DNA of 64,000 bases from Andreprevotia sp. IGB-42 (GTDB lineage Bacteria > Pseudomonadota > Gammaproteobacteria > Burkholderiales > Chitinibacteraceae): positions 186,001 to 250,000 of the forward strand of contig NZ_WXTX01000004.1 in the NCBI RefSeq assembly GCF_009848685.1, read 5' to 3'. Positions 18,401-26,258 of this stretch are shown piece by piece. Both the position numbers and the translations under genes were made by a program. The stretch's first letter is position 1. Each line of letters opens with the position of its first letter. The notes below the pieces were generated by a model, which saw nothing but the letters and a program-made list of their open reading frames with translations, made no database searches and was not told where the DNA came from.

Positions 18401-21400
18401 GGACGAGCGCTTCCGTTATTCGCTCAGCTTCCACGATTCCGCACTGGATGGCTGGAGCATCAACCTGCTGCACACGCGCTTGCTCAGTTACTACCATATG
18501 GCGCGCCGGGGAGAAACGCCGCAGCAACCGCTGCGCGATGACTTCTTGCGCAAATACCTGGTGCTGGAACGCGCCACCGGACAAGACCCGGCCGCACGCG
18601 CCTACTGGCTCGGCGAGCTGGCCGCCTTCGAAGCGATGCCGGTGCCTCGCCCGCTGCGTGAAAAGCGCGCCACCCCCGTGATCGATTACTTCGATGTGGA
18701 AATCGAGAGCAGCCTGTCGCAATCGATTCGCGCACTCGCCAGCGAACTGGCCGTGCCGGTAAAAACGGTACTGCTCGCCTGCCACCTGCACGTACTGGGC
18801 GTGATCTGCAACCGCCAGCGCGTGATCACCGGCTACGAGCATAGCGGTCGCCCGGAAGAGCTCAATGCCGAGCAAGGCGTGGGGTTGTTCCTGAACAGCG
18901 TGCCCTACCAGCTCGAACTTGCGCAGCATGAAAACTGGCGCGGACTGATCGGCCGCGTGCATGCCCACGAAGCGGAATTCCTGCCACATCGGCGCTTCCC
19001 GCTGGCGGAGATGAAAGCCGAATTGGGCACCACCGAGCTGATGTTCGAAACGGTATTCAACTTCACCCATTTCCACATGCTGAAGGAACTGAAGGCTTTG
19101 CCCGGCATGGACGAACTCACGGTCAAGGTACGCGCTGAAACCGAGTTCCCGCTGCGGGCGGAGTTTGGCCAGGACGCGTACACCGATGAGGTCCGCTTGA
19201 GCCTGCACTATTACAGCAATGAATTCGACCAGGCACAAATCGCCCGTTTTGCGGGTTATTACAAGGCAGCACTACGCCAGCTGGCCAGCAGCCCGGATAC
19301 CCATTACCTCGACCAGAGCTTGCTGGACGCCGCCGAACTGGCGCAGTTGGCCAAGCTGGGCCGTGGCGCGGAGCACGCGCTGCCTGAAACCACTGCCATC
19401 GAACAGATCCGGCAGGTGACCCGGCAACAGCCGCAAGCCATTGCGTTGCAGGATGAGGACTTCCGCCTGAGCTTTGCCGGGCTGGAGCAGCATGCCGCCG
19501 CACTGGGCGCGCTGCTGCCGGCTGGCCAGCAGCATGTGGTCGGCGTTGCCTTGCCGCGCTCGGCCGCATGGGTGGCGGCCATCTACGCCATCATGGCCAA
19601 GGGCGATATCTACTTGCCGCTGGATCTGGAGATGCCGGACGCACGCCTGCTGGAGCTGATCACCCAATCCGGCGTGCGTGCCATCGTGTGTACGCCCGAG
19701 CAGCAGCAACGGCTGGCCGCCTTGAGCGCCAGCATCCCCGATGGGCCTGGCCTGATCAGCCTGGCGCCCGATGCAGCATCCGGAACGCCGGCTGTCACAC
19801 TCGCCCGGCCCTTGCCGCAAGACCTGGCGTACCTGATGTTCACCTCCGGCTCTACCGGTACGCCCAAAGGGGCACAACTGGAACACGCGGGCATGTTGAA
19901 CCACATGCTGGCCAAGATCGACGACCTGCAGCTCGACGCGAGCGATGTCATCGCACAAACCGCGCCGGTGACGTTTGACGTGTCGGTATGGCAGGCACTG
20001 ACCGGCTTGCTCGTCGGCGCCCGCACGGTGGTCTACGACAAAGCCATCCAGCTCGACCTGCCCCGTTTCATTGCACAACTGGAAGCCGATGGCGTTACCG
20101 TGCTTGAAGTGGTGCCGTCATGGTTTGCCGTGCTGCTCGATTTCCTGGAGAGCGCGCCGCATGCACCCCGCTTTGCACAGCTGCGCACGCTGGTGCTCAC
20201 CGGCGAAGCGCTGAAGCAGGAACAGGTGAATCGCTGGTTTACGTTGCATCCGGCCATTGCATTGGTCAACGCCTATGGCCCGACCGAAGCGTCGGATGAC
20301 ATCACCCATTGCATCCTGCAAGGGCCGGTGGAGACGCATATCGTGCCGGTGGGTCGTCCGGTGCGGAATTTGCAGCTGCATGTGCTGAACAACCATGATC
20401 AGCCAGTACCGCTGGGAACACCCGGCGAGATTTGCGTCTCCGGCATCGGTGTCGGTCGTGGCTACATCAATGCGCCCGACAAAACGGCCGCGGCATTCGA
20501 TTTCGACCATCCTCTGGCGCGGTGGAGCAATGGGCGCCTGTATCGCACCGGCGACCTTGGCTATTGGCTAGCGGATGGCAATCTCGCCTACCTGGGCCGC
20601 AAGGACGAACAGATCAAAGTGCGCGGCATGCGCGTCGAGCCCGGCGAGATCGAAAACGTGTTGCTGGCCATGACCGATGTACGCGATGCCGCCGTAGTGT
20701 TCGATGGTGTCGGTCTCACCGGTTTCATCTGCGGCACGCACGATATCGCCACCGTGCAAACCGGGCTCATGCGCAAACTGCCGTTGCACATGGTGCCAGA
20801 CCGGTTGTTGACCATCGAAGCATTGCCACTCAGCCGTGCCGGCAAAGTCGACAAGAAAGCATTGCTGGAGATTGCCGCCCGGCAGGTCAAGGATCACCTC
20901 ACGGTGGTACCGCTGGCGACGCAACGACAACAGGAAATCGCCAGCCTCTGGGCCGCGGTACTGCAACTGGATGCCGATCACATCGGCAGCAACAGCAACT
21001 TCTTCAATCTCGGTGGCAACTCGTTGCTGGCGATGCTGGCAGCCATGCGCTCGGGTGGCCGCTTCAGCATTGCCGACCTGTTCGAGCAGCGCACGCTGGC
21101 CGATCTGGCCGCCTGCAGCGAACGCGCAATCGCCAACCGCGATGTACTGCGGCCGCTGAAAACGGCCGGGAGTGATCTGGCCCTGGTGTGCTTCAGCTAT
21201 GCAGCTGGCAACTCGATCAACTTCCAGCCGGTGGCCGATCAGTTGCAGGCCGGCATCAGCCTGTATGGGGTGGAGCCCCCCGGCAACGACCCGAGTACCG
21301 GTGAAGATTTCATCGATTTGGTCGAACTGGTAAGCCGTTGCGTGGCGGAACTCCAGCAGCGCGGCGTGCGCCGGATCATCCCGTGGGGCCATTGCTCGGG

Positions 21401-21887
21401 CACGGGTGGTGCGGTGGAGCTGGTGCGTCAGGCCAAAGCCGCGGGGCTGGAAGTAGCCGGTGCGGTCGTGTCGGGCAAACTGCTGCGCGATGACGATACC
21501 TTGCAGGCGCAAATCCGCCAGAACGAAACCATGAGCGACAAGGAAATTGTCTCCTGGCTGGTGGATGTGACCGGTTTTGCCCTCGACCAGGCAGGCAATG
21601 CCAATTTCACGCAGCATCTGGCCGGTGCATTCCGCAATGATGCAATTGAAGCCAACCGGATGCTGATCCCGTTATGGCAAACCCCGCTCCCGTTGATGGA
21701 ACAGCCGCTACTGTGCCTGATCGCCCGGAATGATCCACTCACACTCGATCATGCAGCACTGGTACAGAACTGGCGGCGTTTCAGCCCACAGCTGGTCATG
21801 CGCGAGCTACCTGACGGCGGGCACTACTTCATCAAGAGCCATGCCACCGCAGTAGCCGATCTGGTTCAGCGCGCTTTGTTGAACTGA
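15432..21887 (+). CDS. Dimodular NRPS (partial C)-A(Ser)-T-C-A(Dap?)-T-TE with Cys thioesterase
   Basis: 2151 residues. About 1-230 resembles the C-terminal lobe of a condensation domain but has no HHxxxDG. A1 is ~258-745; the pocket residues I read are D-V-W-H-F-S-L-V-D-K, the serine code of EntF. T1 (LGGDS, Ser-800). C2 ~866-1290; its motif reads H-D-S-A-L-D-G (His-1001, Asp-1002), so the normally catalytic second His is Asp. A2 ~1320-1810 has code D-V-W-E-V-T-A-D-D-K; the three acidic pocket residues suggest a cationic amino acid, here diaminopropionate from SbnA/SbnB. T2 (LGGNS, Ser-1864). TE ~1910-2151 has the nucleophile elbow G-H-C-S-G with Cys-1988 instead of Ser, a probable Asp in ARNDPLT and His in DGGHYF. 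I predict X-Ser-Dap released by intramolecular cyclisation or hydrolysis. No epimerase, MbtH or phosphopantetheinyl transferase gene is nearby. Confidence 0.95.
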   Translation: MQAITQNDAAAKEHALKSAAYLKNLLGASWIPAAFAGMPGHAADNGVSTLALPGEVTASLQAISRGDWINIAAIMSVATQLLIHSHVASDTPLSTGISLPVEGQPPLCLLLLNEAPAAEQKLSELIKSHRTAILDALAYGFGSFNDIRRHAALERAVPLTGLHLAVGHNAAEMAQPGVVQLQLATLGTEATLVFRANGAPFPAEYRAAILDNLQHILAQLCAAPTAEAQSISLTSPRNAEHALALAQGPECDFTGTRRLEQVLEQRALDHAGKTAATDQHGSVSYAELNRQANGVAQTLIGLGVQPGQVVAVMVPRGIGMLAAIYGVLKAGAAYVPIDPNYPENRRSYILQDSGAFVLLQQGSTAAVSDAAVRCVDVAGCLAAGTDANPAVDKHADEIAYLIYTSGSTGNPKGVMIEHRSAFNRIEWMQNQFGLTADDVILQKTPVSFDVSVWELFWWPFAGASVVLLAPGAEKEPAQILATLKQHRVTHMHFVPTMLDAFLNDLELEADAIRGAALRIVFTSGEALTMHQSNRFFALIGQAQGSRLVNLYGPTEATVDVTWYECLADDAKASVPIGRPIQNTQIYIVDKHGKPTALGVPGELCIGGVNLARGYLNREELTAEKFCQLPLPDLRRVYRSGDLVRWLADGQIEYLGRIDHQVKIRGYRIELGEIESALLRCPGITDIRVIPRSREDGSRYLAAYAVTNAGYSEAAVRQQLLSNLPEFMVPPFIVEVASFPLTPNGKLDRGLLPDPYTLMAASRKVPPGNALEQMLADIWSEVLGVKDPGIHDNFFSLGGDSISFLAIISHARKAGLEISFQALFQYPTISQLAPFVGKAVAVVETEYQPFSLLSAADRASVPAGLEDAYPMTALQAGLIFQSELLRGASWYHDIQSYNLQGSFNRAAFEQAMQWMVNEHPIMRTSYQLSQHDEFVQYIHESAQLPLFIEDWRGLDAAGQTAKLEAFFEHESHYRFNWAEPGLIRVHIHILSDERFRYSLSFHDSALDGWSINLLHTRLLSYYHMARRGETPQQPLRDDFLRKYLVLERATGQDPAARAYWLGELAAFEAMPVPRPLREKRATPVIDYFDVEIESSLSQSIRALASELAVPVKTVLLACHLHVLGVICNRQRVITGYEHSGRPEELNAEQGVGLFLNSVPYQLELAQHENWRGLIGRVHAHEAEFLPHRRFPLAEMKAELGTTELMFETVFNFTHFHMLKELKALPGMDELTVKVRAETEFPLRAEFGQDAYTDEVRLSLHYYSNEFDQAQIARFAGYYKAALRQLASSPDTHYLDQSLLDAAELAQLAKLGRGAEHALPETTAIEQIRQVTRQQPQAIALQDEDFRLSFAGLEQHAAALGALLPAGQQHVVGVALPRSAAWVAAIYAIMAKGDIYLPLDLEMPDARLLELITQSGVRAIVCTPEQQQRLAALSASIPDGPGLISLAPDAASGTPAVTLARPLPQDLAYLMFTSGSTGTPKGAQLEHAGMLNHMLAKIDDLQLDASDVIAQTAPVTFDVSVWQALTGLLVGARTVVYDKAIQLDLPRFIAQLEADGVTVLEVVPSWFAVLLDFLESAPHAPRFAQLRTLVLTGEALKQEQVNRWFTLHPAIALVNAYGPTEASDDITHCILQGPVETHIVPVGRPVRNLQLHVLNNHDQPVPLGTPGEICVSGIGVGRGYINAPDKTAAAFDFDHPLARWSNGRLYRTGDLGYWLADGNLAYLGRKDEQIKVRGMRVEPGEIENVLLAMTDVRDAAVVFDGVGLTGFICGTHDIATVQTGLMRKLPLHMVPDRLLTIEALPLSRAGKVDKKALLEIAARQVKDHLTVVPLATQRQQEIASLWAAVLQLDADHIGSNSNFFNLGGNSLLAMLAAMRSGGRFSIADLFEQRTLADLAACSERAIANRDVLRPLKTAGSDLALVCFSYAAGNSINFQPVADQLQAGISLYGVEPPGNDPSTGEDFIDLVELVSRCVAELQQRGVRRIIPWGHCSGTGGAVELVRQAKAAGLEVAGAVVSGKLLRDDDTLQAQIRQNETMSDKEIVSWLVDVTGFALDQAGNANFTQHLAGAFRNDAIEANRMLIPLWQTPLPLMEQPLLCLIARNDPLTLDHAALVQNWRRFSPQLVMRELPDGGHYFIKSHATAVADLVQRALLN

Positions 21888-21894
21888 TGTCGCA

Positions 21895-21922
21895 AGGCGG
21901 GCCTGTATAGGCAGGCCCGCCT
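21895..21922 (+). terminator. Hairpin terminating the NRPS operon
   Basis: A perfect 11-bp GC-rich stem (AGGCGGGCCTG with CAGGCCCGCCT) with a six-base loop, starting 7 bp after the synthetase stop. No clear T-run follows, but stability and position support transcript 3'-end formation. Confidence 0.6.
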
Positions 21923-21974
21923 GATCAGACGCAAAGCATCAATGGCCAATGATGTGGTCATGCCCACAACAACG

Positions 21975-22070
21975 TGTAAAAACATAATAAAGTTTCATCA
22001 TCAATGGCGCCGTACGCCGCATTTTTACCAGCCACACTGCGGCCACTCAAAAATAAGGTTTCATCTTCAA
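21975..22070 (+). repeat. Tn7-like left end with two TnsB-type sites
   Basis: Starts TGTAAAAACATAATAAAGTT. CATAATAAAGTT stands at exactly the same offset (bases 9-20) as in the right end of element A. Site 1 (AATAAAGTTTCATCATCAA, 21986-22004) and site 2 (AATAAGGTTTCATCTTCAA, 22052-22070) match at 17 of 19 bases and are 66 bp apart. That spacing equals the one in the left end of element A (67 bp). The rest of 21923-22450 shows no gene. Confidence 0.7.
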
Positions 22071-22450
22071 TCTGTAGTTAAGACCTCGCTGCAGAATAAT
22101 AGAGAGCCATCCTTGTGGCCTTTCCTCAGCCAGGTATCCCAAGGATTAGCCAAGTCGTAGCAAATCGGTAACTAACTCATGATTAACTGGCTGGGGCAAG
22201 GTCACCAGCGCAGCGGGGAGCCCCGCTGTTTCAAAGCGGCGTTGTAGTCACGCCAGCTGGTGATACGGTACTTGGGTGGCGAGGGGTGCGTCGCGCAAGC
22301 AGCAGAGATGGCAAACCAGCCAGATCAAACCAGCCTGTGTGCCGGTTTTGTGCTACAAGCCACAATTTGCTGTAATAAGACTTACTTCAAGCCGACCACA
22401 AGGTTAATATTGAACCGAAATGACCAGTTACCCATGCCAAGGTGATGAAA

Positions 22451-23422
22451 ATGTCGGTTCAAACGCAAGGCGCATATGCCGGAGATTTGTCGAGCTGGAT
22501 GTCTGGCTTGGACAGCTCGTTGACGATGGGCCAGCTGTCGGTCCCGGGCACCCACGACTCTGGTACCCAGAAGGTTTCTCCCGGCCCGTACCACACGCAG
22601 AATTTCAGCATCGCCCAGCAACTTCAGGATGGCATCCGCTTCCTCGATATCCGGCTCGCCAAGAATTCGGCCAAGACCGCCGGTGATCCGCTCCAGGTCA
22701 ATCACGCGAACATCTCTTGCGACATCACCTTCGGCGACGTGCTGGACGATTGCGACGCCTTCCTGACCGCCAATTCGAGCGAAGCCATTTTCATGCTCGT
22801 CAACGACGCCTCCGGCAGCGCTACCGACGATACCGTCTATCAGGGATTCCAGACCTACCTCGGCAACAGCGCATATCAAAACCTGTTTTGCCTGAGCGCC
22901 ACGTCGACGCTGCTGCCGCTGGCGCAATTGCGCGGCAAGATCGTACTGCTGCGCCGCTTCTTCGCGCCGGCCGGCGTCGATCTGGGCTTGAACCTGCAGC
23001 AGCAATCGAAAAACTTCGAGGGTGTCGGCTGGCCCAACAGCTACAGCGAAACCTTCGACACCACCACACCCGACGGCGAAACCAGCCTGCACATCGAAGA
23101 CCAGTATGGCACCCACGATACCGGCAAGAAGATGAAAGCGGTTTCCGCCGCGCTGGATAAGGCCGCAGGCAATCCTGCCGACGGCAGGCTGCACATCACG
23201 TTCAACAGCATCGCCTATTACATGACGCACACGCCTTACCAATATGCCTGGTCGGCCAAGGATGCAATGAATCCGTCCCTGCAAGCGTATTTTGCGGATG
23301 AATCTGCGCAGAAGCCGGGCAAGGCACGCCTGGGCTTCGTCGTGCTCGACTTCTACAACAACGAGACCGGCCACCTCGACAACAGCAACGTCAGCACGGT
23401 GATCGGTTCGAATTTCGCATAA
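22451..23422 (+). CDS. Phosphatidylinositol-specific phospholipase C-like (PLC X-domain) protein
   Basis: The first catalytic-His region LSVPGTHDSGT, the second strand GIRFLDIRL, and VNHANISCDITFGDVLDDCDAFL with the second His follow the order of PI-PLC X domains; the C-terminal LGFVVLDFYNNE also fits. Such enzymes cleave phosphatidylinositol or GPI-like lipids. There is no signal peptide, so it would need another export route, act inside the cell or be released by lysis. The start is taken at ATG 22451, eight bases after aagg; ATG 22445 is possible. The next gene is 53 bp downstream on the same strand. It lies in the older Tn7-like remnant. Confidence 0.75.
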   Translation: MSVQTQGAYAGDLSSWMSGLDSSLTMGQLSVPGTHDSGTQKVSPGPYHTQNFSIAQQLQDGIRFLDIRLAKNSAKTAGDPLQVNHANISCDITFGDVLDDCDAFLTANSSEAIFMLVNDASGSATDDTVYQGFQTYLGNSAYQNLFCLSATSTLLPLAQLRGKIVLLRRFFAPAGVDLGLNLQQQSKNFEGVGWPNSYSETFDTTTPDGETSLHIEDQYGTHDTGKKMKAVSAALDKAAGNPADGRLHITFNSIAYYMTHTPYQYAWSAKDAMNPSLQAYFADESAQKPGKARLGFVVLDFYNNETGHLDNSNVSTVIGSNFA

Positions 23423-23475
23423 GGCCCGGGTGCGTCGACGGCGCCTCGGGATTTTTGGCAGTGAAATCAGAGTGG

Positions 23476-24144
23476 ATGACAGATATGACTAAGCAGCACG
23501 ACAACGACTTCACCTTCAACTTTCCCGGCTTGACCCAGGTCGGCTTCCAGGAACGCGATCACTCTATCAGCAGTGGGCAGCCTTATGGCGGCGTCAGCAT
23601 CAAGAACAACAACACCGTGACCATCAAGGCAGGCCGGCACAAGACTTCGCAGGTTGCCCACTGGTTCGACGATGTGGTCCAGGGCGGTGGCGGCATCGCC
23701 CTGACGTATTCCGACACCTCGCCCGAGGAATTGAACTTCGCCGTGCGCGGCACGCTGACCCTGGTGATCAACAACGTCACCTACACCGCACAGAATTTCG
23801 TCCTGGCGCAGGGCAGCACCACCACCGGCGGCAACAACTGGTGGCTGGGCTCGGCACAGATGAGCGGCATCAAGCATAGCGATGTCACCCTGGACTATGC
23901 GACAGCGATCGTGAAAGCCACGCTGGGCTATGTCACCGACATCGTTACGGAAGATCCGGTCGGCGCCATCGAAGACACGGCCAAGTTGATCGTGGCGGCG
24001 GTACAAAAGCACAAGGTCGGTTCGGGCGAAGTGCCGTTCACCTTGAGCACCTCGAACAACGCAGTGGAACTGCTGCTGTTTCAAGTGTCGGAAAACCACG
24101 ATACCGAGGGCTCGCTGCTCACGGGTACTTACACGGCGCCCTAA
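23476..24144 (+). CDS. Unknown beta-rich protein paired with the PLC-like gene
   Basis: 222 residues if started at ATG 23476 (ATG 23485 also possible). No signal peptide or membrane segment. The sequence alternates polar and hydrophobic residues with many Asn, Thr and Gly (VSIKNNNTVTIKAGRH, LTLVINNVTYTAQNFVL), which suggests a beta-sandwich such as a lectin- or pore-former-like fold, but I recognise no family. It follows the PLC-like gene by 53 bp and shares the terminator below, so the two probably act together on a lipid or membrane target. Confidence 0.65.
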   Translation: MTDMTKQHDNDFTFNFPGLTQVGFQERDHSISSGQPYGGVSIKNNNTVTIKAGRHKTSQVAHWFDDVVQGGGGIALTYSDTSPEELNFAVRGTLTLVINNVTYTAQNFVLAQGSTTTGGNNWWLGSAQMSGIKHSDVTLDYATAIVKATLGYVTDIVTEDPVGAIEDTAKLIVAAVQKHKVGSGEVPFTLSTSNNAVELLLFQVSENHDTEGSLLTGTYTAP

Positions 24145-24197
24145 CAGGCCGCCCGGCAAGCAAGCCGGCGCCGCATCCCACGGCACAGGACCATGAA

Positions 24198-24233
24198 CAA
24201 CAGGCCGCCTCATTCGCATGAAGCGGCTTGTTG
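24198..24233 (+). terminator. Long hairpin after the PLC-like pair
   Basis: A 16-bp stem with one mismatch and one G-T pair and a tetraloop tcgc, about 54 bp after the preceding stop. No T-run follows. It is the likely transcript end for the two-gene unit. Confidence 0.55.
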
Positions 24234-24407
24234 CATCACCCCGCAACGGGCGATGGGGCAAAGCTTGCAGCACGCCGATCTGCTTCGGTCGCAGCGCTTC
24301 CGCGCCAAGATCGTCGCTGGCCTCCTCCCGAGTGCTTAAACCCCGATAAACTGGCATTTCTAGCCTGTCGCGGTCTTATCTTCCCGTTCTCGCATACCGC
24401 GCTCAAG

Positions 24408-25619
24408 GACCGATGTCCCCCCACCTTCGAGTAGCACGCAGATTTAGAGTCCAATCCCATAACCCAAGAGATTGGACGTGAAGAAACAGTATAGCGAAGC
24501 GCAGATCATCGGCTTTCTGCGTGAGGCTGAAGCGGGCCTTCCCATCAAGGCACTGTGCCGATGGCATGTTTTTCCGAGGCCGGCTACTACCTCTGGTGCT
24601 GCAAGTTCGGCGGCATGAGCGTCCCGGATGCCAAGCGCCTCAAGGCGCTGGAGGCCGAGAACGCCCGACTCGAGCACATGCTCGCCGAATCGATGCTCGC
24701 GAACGAAGCCACCCGCGAAGCACTGCAAAAAAGGGGTGACCGCACCGGCCCGACGGCACTCGGTGCGGTTTATGGCGCAACGCGGGCTCAGCCAGCGGCG
24801 TGGCTTGCAAGTGGCGCGCATAAGCGCCAGCAGTCTGCGCTACCAGCCCAGGCCAGACCGGAACAGCGATTTGCAGCAGCAGATCATCACGCTGACCCAG
24901 CGCCATCGGCGCTATGGCGCCGGCATGATTTATCTGAAGCTGCGCCAGTCCGGCTGGCCGGTGAACCATAAGCGAGCAGAACGGCTGCATGCCTTGGCCG
25001 GTCTGCAAGTGCGGCGGCTCAAACGCAAGAAGGTGCCACTCTTGGAACACTTTCCGTTGGTGCGTCCCACCGCTGCCAATCAGGTCTGGTCGATGGATTT
25101 CGTGTTTGATCGCACGGCCGAAGGCCGGGTGATCAAGTGCCCGACCATCGTCGATGACGCCACGCATGAAGCCGTGGCGGTGATTGCCGAGCGCGCCATC
25201 AGTGGTCAGCATCTGACGCGAGTGCTGGACCTGCTTTGGCTTGAGCGCGGTTTTGCCACAGCTGATTCGTACTGACAACGGCAAGGCATTCTGCGGCAAG
25301 GCGATACTGATCTGGGCGCAACAGCGCGGTGTCACACTCAAGCAGATTCAGCCGGGCAAGCCGAATCAGAATGCGTATGTGGAATCGTTCAATGGCCGAT
25401 TGCGGGACGAATATTGAATGAGCACTGGTTCACCAGCTTGCCGCATGCGCGCGTGATGATTGAAGCGTGGTGACGGGAGTACCACGAGGAAAGACCGGAG
25501 AAGGCATTGGGCGGACTAACCCCTGCTGCTTATGCCCGGCAATTGGCGACAGCAAAACCCGTCATATCGGGGGTAGGACTCCAAACCCAAATGCTACTCA
25601 AGATGGGGGGAGGTCGGTC
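24408..25619 (+). mobile_element. Degenerate IS3-family insertion sequence with inverted repeats
   Basis: Imperfect terminal inverted repeats of about 40 bp frame a ~1.2 kb element. Left from 24408 (GACCGATGTCCCCCCACC...), right complement from 25619 (GACCGACCTCCCCCCATC...), both continuing into a GAGTAGCA-like segment and GGAGTCC/AGAGTCC. It holds a broken orfA/orfB transposase. I could not identify a clean target duplication at the ends. Confidence 0.75.
24478..25560 (+). pseudogene. IS3-family transposase (OrfA/OrfB), several frameshifts
   Basis: OrfA begins KKQYSEAQIIGFLREAEAGLPIKALCRW, typical of the IS3 helix-turn-helix protein. It shifts frame near 24560 into FSEAGYYLWCCKFGGM and a leucine-zipper region, and orfB then runs in another frame to 25275 (first DDE Asp in VWSMDFVFD). 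A further shift near 25257 leads to LIRTDNGKAFCG (second Asp) and IQPGKPNQNAYVESFNGRLRDEY (Glu), with a stop at about 25416. The tail EKALGGLTPAAYARQLA is again out of frame. At least three lesions beyond the normal programmed frameshift make it inactive. Confidence 0.85.
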
Positions 25620-25640
25620 AGTTCCGAAGACTTGATAGCA

Positions 25641-25850
25641 TTAGTGCAATGTTGCTGTGGCAATGACTGCGCTAGCTGAATAGCGAGCGCTGGTATCGCC
25701 GGCCGCGGAGCGGAAAGTGACTTGGTATTGGTGGCCGATCGGCTGGATGGCGACCACTTCAAAACGGACACACTTACCGTTCACGTCTTGGGCGAAGTAA
25801 TCGCCCGGTTGTAGCTCTTTGATGATCAAAATAAATCCGATGTAAAACAA
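25641..25850 (-). CDS. Short hypothetical protein, doubtful
   Basis: 69 codons from a TTG start. The sequence LIIKELQPGDYFAQDVNGKC and VRFEVVAIQPIGHQYQVTFR reads like a small beta-barrel protein, not a random shadow, but there is no clear ribosome site and no family I can name. An internal start at the LIIKEL region is possible. Confidence 0.3.
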   Translation of the reverse strand: MFYIGFILIIKELQPGDYFAQDVNGKCVRFEVVAIQPIGHQYQVTFRSAAGDTSARYSASAVIATATLH

Positions 25851-25859
25851 ATCAGTAGT

Positions 25860-26258
25860 ATTGGTATGCGGGCAGCCTTTCCAAACGAGGAGTCATATAT
25901 TGGGGGCAATGCCACCAGACATGGGGAAGCCAGCACGTTAATCCAGGCAGTAACAGCACCTGCACAACGGCAGGACGCCATGGGTCAAAAAAAATGACCG
26001 GCGGGATCAAGCATGGTGGACATCAGGGGAAGGTCTTCCAGTAGAAAGCACAGGAAAGACTAGCCAACGAGACAAAAGGCTTGACGAAGCAACAACGAGG
26101 AGCGACGAAACCTAAGTGATTGATCAGAAAGGCCGAGTCGATTACGGCATCCTACGCACGAACACGATGGCCCGCAAGCAAATTCTGAAAATCAGTCCGA
26201 TGTCAAGACCACTGGCATCTGAGGATTCAAGATCCGGCCATTGCGCATGAAGCCCGGC
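25860..26258. other. Unexplained non-coding stretch beside the IS copy
   Basis: About 400 bp without a supported gene between the IS3 remnant and the histidine kinase. It is purine-rich with phrases such as aggaaagactagccaacgag and gaagcaacaacgaggag, in the style of structured RNA leaders or group II intron 5' regions, but I cannot establish that. Confidence 0.35.

Noticed and set aside
15417-19238. 1273-codon minus-strand frame opposite the NRPS gene
   Set aside because: Antisense shadow of clear A, T and C domains; no family motifs.
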